Source: Chlamydiota bacterium (GTDB lineage Bacteria; Chlamydiota; Chlamydiia; Chlamydiales; JAJFMB01). Taken from it: a stretch of 7,237 bases of DNA. The notes beneath the pieces were generated by a model. That model made no database searches, was not told the DNA's origin, and saw only the letters and a list, made by a program, of their open reading frames with translations. Below are positions 1 to 4,260 of the stretch, in pieces (the first letter of the stretch is position 1; each line of letters starts with the position of its first letter). The position numbers and the translations under genes were made by a program. The stretch spans positions 1-7,237 of the forward strand of contig JAJFMB010000054.1 in assembly GCA_021772355.1 (NCBI GenBank). The letters run 5' to 3'.

Positions 1-218
1 AAAAAGTAAACGATGAGTAGCTTATAGACGTTGTCGTTCAAAGCTCCAAGGAACTGTGTGATATTCAGGTAGGTGTAGGAAGAAAACATTCTATTGTGGA
101 ATAAATTCATAGGGAGACTGCTTTGTGAAAAATATTTGATATAGAGTGTACTATTTAAATTGGAAATTATGAACTATAGACACTATTTAATTCAAGTTCT
201 TTTTCCTGAACAAATAAT
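1..218. other. AT-rich non-coding leader upstream of the operon
   Basis: No reading frame of useful length is seen here on either strand: all three forward frames meet a stop within the first 20 bases. The first bases (AAAAAGTAA) could be the last codons of an upstream + strand gene, but nothing supports that. The region is AT-rich, as expected for a promoter. The best sigma70-like pair I can find is TTGTGA (123-128) with TACTAT (149-154). Its spacer is 20 bp, longer than the usual 16-18, so I do not call it a promoter. A weak inverted repeat (TTCAAG/CCTGAA, 191-210) lies just before the ribosome binding site and is too imperfect to call. The promoter of the three-gene cluster is probably in this stretch or further upstream. 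Confidence 0.6.
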
Positions 219-224
219 AAGGAG
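219..224 (+). promoter_or_regulatory. Shine-Dalgarno site of the glycosyltransferase gene
   Basis: AAGGAG lies 5 nt before the ATG at 230 and only 2 nt before the in-frame GTG at 227. This spacing favours ATG 230 as the start. It is the only strong ribosome binding site among the three genes, which fits a first gene of an operon followed by translationally coupled genes. Confidence 0.75.
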
Positions 225-229
225 CAGTG

Positions 230-979
230 ATGAAAAAATACTATCTTATACTCATTTTAATACTTTCCAATTTTTCGCCAATAGAAGGAAATTCTTCTCC
301 TTTTGTCGTCCATTACATGTGGGGATTGTGGGATACGACCCCTCTTCCTAATCATCTTGTTAAAATTCAAGTTTATAATAATAAAATATTGAGTACTAAG
401 TCGGTAACTCATGAGAAGTCAGAAATTTTGGATTACGTTGCGCGGTTTTCTCATGAGCATGACATAGATTATTTTGAACTTTTTCAGAAGATTCCTCGCA
501 AAGTATCACAGGCAGATCTGGGCAGATACATCATCATTTATTACGAAGGAGGTATGTACTGCGACCTCGATGTGGTGATAAAGAAGCCTCATGAATTTTT
601 AAGGGATTTAGAATATAAAAATGGAGTTTGGTTAACTGAAAAAGTAATTGATCCTGAGTATCTAGGCCCAAGAGAGAAGCCTTATGCTCATAGAATTGCG
701 CAATATGCGTTTTTTAGTAAGGAGAAAAAGTGTGCCTTGTTGCTCGAGATTATTCATGAAGCGTTTAGGCGCGTACAGCTCTTATTTCAAGAATGCGGCG
801 ATCAATGGTCTGATCTCGATGTTTTATGGGCAACAGGGCCGGATGTTGTGACAACTGTTCTACATGAAACTTTAGAGAGCGACTACAAAATTCTTGATTT
901 AAAACAAACTCAAAAACTGCTCAAACATCAAAGTCAATCTACATGGAGAGATGGTAAAGATGGCAATAGCGCGCAATGA
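230..979 (+). CDS. GT32-like DXD glycosyltransferase with N-terminal signal/anchor segment
   Basis: This protein of 249 residues is likely a retaining sugar transferase of the Gly_transf_sug type (Och1-like, GT32), which moves a sugar from a nucleotide-sugar donor to an unidentified acceptor. The domain opens with H28-x-x-W31-G32, matching the usual IIHxIWFG start. The core has Asp96 and Arg99 (ADLGRY), Gly107-Gly108 and the metal-binding D112-L113-D114. A late G203-P204-D205 matches the family's C-terminal TGP element. Residues 2-3 are lysines and 4-12 are a run of Tyr, Leu and Ile, which reads as a signal peptide or uncleaved signal anchor. There is no lipobox cysteine and no clear Ala-x-Ala cleavage site. 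The start at 230 is chosen over GTG 227 because of AAGGAG spacing. The gene's TGA overlaps the recC ATG. By hand count it is about 37% GC, slightly below recC. The family call is fairly firm; donor, acceptor and cellular site are unknown. A secreted host-directed effector or an envelope-modifying enzyme are both possible. Confidence 0.85.
   Translation: MKKYYLILILILSNFSPIEGNSSPFVVHYMWGLWDTTPLPNHLVKIQVYNNKILSTKSVTHEKSEILDYVARFSHEHDIDYFELFQKIPRKVSQADLGRYIIIYYEGGMYCDLDVVIKKPHEFLRDLEYKNGVWLTEKVIDPEYLGPREKPYAHRIAQYAFFSKEKKCALLLEIIHEAFRRVQLLFQECGDQWSDLDVLWATGPDVVTTVLHETLESDYKILDLKQTQKLLKHQSQSTWRDGKDGNSAQ
976..979 (+). promoter_or_regulatory. ATGA stop/start overlap coupling glycosyltransferase to recC
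   Basis: The recC ATG (976-978) and the upstream TGA (977-979) share bases. I see no Shine-Dalgarno at proper spacing before 976; the nearest purine run, GGAGAG at 944-949, is too far. recC translation therefore probably depends on ribosomes finishing the upstream gene and re-initiating. A second ATG at 979-981 is in frame and could also be used. Confidence 0.75.
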
Positions 980-3900
980 TGAATGATCCACTTCCCGTCT
1001 ATTACAGTAACCGCGTCGAAAAGCTAATTGAGCGTTTAAAGCGTAATCTCTACGCCTCCTCGCAACCTTTTAGTCGTAGGCTTATTGTGCTTCCAAGTCC
1101 GGCGATGAAATCCTCTTTAATGATGGACTTGGCAAGTGATCCGAATTACGGGATAGCGGCGGGTTTTGAAATGTGTTATCTCGATCAAGTCATCAGGCGT
1201 TTGCTGCCTCAAGCTAACTTTCCTTTTTCCATGGAATTAGCTTTGGGAGTCGAAGTTGAACTAAGAGCTGTGGCGAATGCTGAACTGACTGAAGAGGAGC
1301 AATCGTGTTGGCGCCCTTTCTTGGATATGTTACCGGAGAGCCAAAAGCGTAAGGATAAGCGACTGCTAACTCTTTCTTTAGAATTTGCGCATCTTTTTCA
1401 GTTATATGGAAAATATGCCGGTCAAATGCTAAATAAGTGGTGGGTGGAAGAAAATCCAAGTCATTGGCAGCAAGCTCTTTGGAAAAGAGTGATGCAAAAA
1501 AATGGCTGGGATTTTTTTAATGACCATTTACGCGTGAACACACAAGATCTTCACCTTCATCTGTTTTGTATTAATCACTACAGCCGTTCCTATTACGCAT
1601 TTTTAACAAAATTAAAGGAGATAGCGAACGTGCATATGTATGTGCTCTCTCCTTGTCAGGCATTTTGGAGTGACCTTAAAAGAGGGCATGACGAGGCTAA
1701 TCCCCTTTTAATCAATAATGGTAAGTTAGGCCGGGAATTGGCTCGTTTGATTGAAGAAAACGAAACGCTTACGCATGAGGAATATGTCATACATCGGGCT
1801 GCGCTTGAATATCCCGCCTATCAAGAATCTATTCTAGGTGATGAATATGTTGATGAAGGGATGCCCGAGTTGACACTCTTGCACGCTCTTCAGACGGACA
1901 TGCTTTTGCTTCGCAAACCAATAAAAAACGAGCCTGTATCACTGAAAAAAGAGGATTCGTTACAAATCCACAGCGCGACAACAGCGTATCGAGAAGTGCA
2001 AATTCTTCATGATAACTTGTTACGGTTAATGGATCGTCATCCTGATTTAACCCAGCAAGATATTTTAGTTATGGCTCCGAATATTCCGGACTATGCCCCG
2101 CATATTAAAGCGGTTTTTTCTCAAGGCGGTTTAAAAAACCACATTATTGACTGTTATGCAATTTCACAAAGTCCGCTACTACAGGATTTTACAGGATTTT
2201 TACATCTGGCATTCAGTCGCTGGGATCCGGCGTCGGTCTTGCAAGTTTTAGAGAGTAGTTTTGTTAAAAAACGGCATCAATTTTCCGACGAAGATGTTGC
2301 AACAATACGGTATTGGATTAAGACTAGTAATGTGTGGTGGGGAGTAAGTGTTGAGCACAGAGAGGAAATTTTAAAAAGGGACCATTGCCCGGTAGGATTA
2401 GTTGATAAAAATCCCGTTGGGACCTGGGAGTGGGCGTTTGATCGACTCGTTTATGGATTGGCTGTAGAGGAGGCAGAAGCTGACTTCCCCCTCTCTCCTC
2501 TGGGGTGTGTCGATACGACCCAAATCGAGCTACTGGGAAAATGGATTTCGTTTATGCACACGTTGCGAAAGGATCTTGAGCCTCTTGTAAACGGCACGAC
2601 AATGACAGTAACAAGCTGGTTAACTACTTTGAAAGAGTTGTTGGATGGTTACTTCGAAACCAATGCAATGTCTGAGGCAGACACTGTATTGAATGATTGG
2701 CTGACAACGCAGCGTTTTACTTCACAAGAACTGTTGTTGGAAAAAATTCCATTTTCGACAGTTCTCCACCACATGGAAACAGAACTTAATTCAAAAAGCC
2801 TCTCCTTTGCAGATAAAAACATAGATGCTGTGAGGTTTTGTTCACTATTACCGATGAGAGCAGTACCGGCGAAGGTTATAGCCCTGCTAGGGATGCAAGA
2901 TGGCGTATTTCCACAAAGTGATCGTTTGCACTATTTGGATTGTATGCAAGAAGGAGAATACGTTCCGTCACAACGGGACTATGATCGCTTTTTATTTTTA
3001 GAGTGTCTCCTTTCATCCCGAGAATATTTCCTCCTTTCTTATCAAAGAGTATCTGACAAAGATGGACAGGCTCAATCCCCTTCACTTTTAGTGTCTGAAT
3101 TACTCAACTACTGTGATAGTGCATTTACACTTGAAGGTGCTTGTCCATCCGAATACTGTGTAAAAGAGCATCCTCACAGTTCTTTTGATGCGCGCTATTT
3201 TGATGGGAATAAGCAGGCGGGAAGCTACTCACAGTTCGATTATCAGCTAGCAAAAGTGCTCTATCAAGAAAAAGTTACGCCTCATTGCTATTTACCTGCT
3301 TACAATCCTGTTAGAAAGGAAGCGGGTGGCCATCATATTATCGAATTATCACAATTGTCACTCTTTGCTCGTAATCCTATCCGCTCTTACCTGCAAAACA
3401 CGCAAGGAATCTATCTGAAAGACAGGGAACGCGATCTGTTTAAAGAAGAGCCTTTTTCGCTCTCTCATCTTGAACAGTATCGCATGAAACAAGCCGCTCT
3501 TACCGGTTCTATTGAAGATGTGGTTAAGCAGGCAGAAAAAGAGGGACAGCTTCCCTTAGGCATCTTCCGACATCTTGCTGTTGATGGTGTGCGGGAGGAT
3601 ATAGAACAGTTTCACATGCACTTTCAAAAAGTAGGCTTAAAAAAGGAGCATTTTTTTGATGTTGAGTTATCGGAGTTTTGCGAAAAAAAAGAGCAGATAG
3701 CGGAAAACACGTGGCGCGTTCCTGCCATACAAGTGACATGTTTTGATCAGACACGGTTTACTTTAGTTGGAAGATTGTCTGACGTTACTCCTCAAGGATA
3801 TGTCACTCTATGCCGGGATGATCGGCAAGACATCCTCAAAATATGGCCGTTATTTCTCGCGATGCACGCCACCTTTTCACAATACGATTTTTCTTGTAAA

Positions 3901-4260
3901 AGCCAAATTCTCTTTATGAGAAACGGGAAAGCAAAACAACCGTTTTACGACTGTCCCATGAAGCAATTAGAGGCATACTTCAATTATTATATTATGGCTT
4001 TACAATCGGCATCTCCCCTGCTTCCAGAGCTGACTTTTGATATTCTGAGCACCACTCCTGAGGAGTGGGAAAAGATAATAGATCAAAAAATCAACAACCC
4101 TTTTCGTCCGCTTATTAATCCCTATTTTCAGTGGATAGCTCAAGGGCAAAGTCAAAAGATTCATTCCAATTGGAAGCAAGAAGCTGAGTGTGTATTCGGG
4201 GAATTATATCGTCAATGGTATCCAAGCAAAAAAACGGGCAAAAATAATGAAACCATTTAA
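976..4260 (+). CDS. recC: RecC subunit of the RecBCD helicase-nuclease
   Basis: RecC is the scaffold of RecBCD in the cytoplasm: it splits the DNA duplex, threads the 3' strand and, in E. coli, reads Chi. The 1094-residue product is close to E. coli RecC (1122). It opens with VYYSNRVEKL, matching E. coli VYHSNRLDVL. Inactive helicase-like blocks follow: a GKLGREL block in the N-terminal third, LTQQDILVMAPNIPDYAPHI (matching LTPRDIIVMVADIDSYSPFI), LLPMRAVPAKV at 624-634 with GMQDGVFP at 639-646, and DRFLFLE at 670-676 followed by SPSLLVSEL. A C-terminal block with LSLFARNPIRSYLQ resembles the nuclease-like fold of E. coli RecC (LQRFWAHPVRAFFQ). No Walker A lysine motif is seen, as expected for RecC. 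Side chains that recognise Chi in E. coli are mostly replaced (see findings). Start: ATG 976, overlapping the previous stop, or ATG 979; both precede the conserved N-terminus. It overlaps recB by 14 nt. Identity is very secure. Confidence 0.97.
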   Translation: MMNDPLPVYYSNRVEKLIERLKRNLYASSQPFSRRLIVLPSPAMKSSLMMDLASDPNYGIAAGFEMCYLDQVIRRLLPQANFPFSMELALGVEVELRAVANAELTEEEQSCWRPFLDMLPESQKRKDKRLLTLSLEFAHLFQLYGKYAGQMLNKWWVEENPSHWQQALWKRVMQKNGWDFFNDHLRVNTQDLHLHLFCINHYSRSYYAFLTKLKEIANVHMYVLSPCQAFWSDLKRGHDEANPLLINNGKLGRELARLIEENETLTHEEYVIHRAALEYPAYQESILGDEYVDEGMPELTLLHALQTDMLLLRKPIKNEPVSLKKEDSLQIHSATTAYREVQILHDNLLRLMDRHPDLTQQDILVMAPNIPDYAPHIKAVFSQGGLKNHIIDCYAISQSPLLQDFTGFLHLAFSRWDPASVLQVLESSFVKKRHQFSDEDVATIRYWIKTSNVWWGVSVEHREEILKRDHCPVGLVDKNPVGTWEWAFDRLVYGLAVEEAEADFPLSPLGCVDTTQIELLGKWISFMHTLRKDLEPLVNGTTMTVTSWLTTLKELLDGYFETNAMSEADTVLNDWLTTQRFTSQELLLEKIPFSTVLHHMETELNSKSLSFADKNIDAVRFCSLLPMRAVPAKVIALLGMQDGVFPQSDRLHYLDCMQEGEYVPSQRDYDRFLFLECLLSSREYFLLSYQRVSDKDGQAQSPSLLVSELLNYCDSAFTLEGACPSEYCVKEHPHSSFDARYFDGNKQAGSYSQFDYQLAKVLYQEKVTPHCYLPAYNPVRKEAGGHHIIELSQLSLFARNPIRSYLQNTQGIYLKDRERDLFKEEPFSLSHLEQYRMKQAALTGSIEDVVKQAEKEGQLPLGIFRHLAVDGVREDIEQFHMHFQKVGLKKEHFFDVELSEFCEKKEQIAENTWRVPAIQVTCFDQTRFTLVGRLSDVTPQGYVTLCRDDRQDILKIWPLFLAMHATFSQYDFSCKSQILFMRNGKAKQPFYDCPMKQLEAYFNYYIMALQSASPLLPELTFDILSTTPEEWEKIIDQKINNPFRPLINPYFQWIAQGQSQKIHSNWKQEAECVFGELYRQWYPSKKTGKNNETI
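2181..2200 (+). repeat. 10-bp perfect tandem duplication inside recC
   Basis: ACAGGATTTT occurs twice back to back (2181-2190 and 2191-2200), inside the codons for LLQDFTGFL. The unit is not a multiple of three, so gain or loss of one copy would shift the recC frame. Both copies are part of an intact frame here, and the encoded region still aligns with E. coli RecC (SHPVLEAFISLL), so this may be chance or a short old duplication. Confidence 0.9.
4228..4234 (+). other. A7 homopolymer near the end of recC, upstream of recB start
   Basis: Seven adenines encode the two lysines of the recC tail (PSKKTG). If one A were lost in DNA or in the transcript, reading would continue as K-K-R-A-K-I-M-K-P-F. 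That runs through the recB ATG with no stop, giving a RecC-RecB fusion. The bases and frames are seen directly; any use of slippage is speculation. Confidence 0.35.
4247..4260 (+). promoter_or_regulatory. 14-nt recC/recB overlap (coupled start of recB)
   Basis: The recB ATG at 4247 lies inside the last codons of recC, which stops with TAA at 4258-4260. The bases before 4247 (CGGGCAAAAATA) contain no usable Shine-Dalgarno. Coupled translation would help keep RecB and RecC near their 1:1 ratio. Unlike E. coli, no ptrA gene sits between the two. Confidence 0.8.

Noticed and set aside
123..154. Possible sigma70 promoter TTGTGA ... TACTAT
   Set aside because: The spacer is 20 bp and the -10 matches only 4 of 6, which is no better than expected by chance in AT-rich DNA.
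160..351. 63-codon + strand frame overlapping the start of the glycosyltransferase gene
   Set aside because: It has no ribosome binding site and no recognisable motif. It overlaps a better gene that has AAGGAG and conserved GT32 motifs in another frame.
1435..1444. Chi-like G-rich octamer in recC (AGTGGTGG within AAGTGGTGGGTGG)
   Set aside because: It differs from GCTGGTGG at two positions, including the first G. I saw no exact GCTGGTGG or its complement in the window when scanning by eye.
2126..2140. Small palindrome GGTTTAAAAAACC that could be read as a hairpin
   Set aside because: It has five-base AT-rich arms within coding sequence and no following U-run, so it is not a terminator or operator.
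1214..3754. Minus-strand open frames inside recC (1214-1459, 2876-3085, 3524-3754)
   Set aside because: They lie antisense to strongly conserved RecC coding sequence, are short and show no domain pattern. They are shadows.
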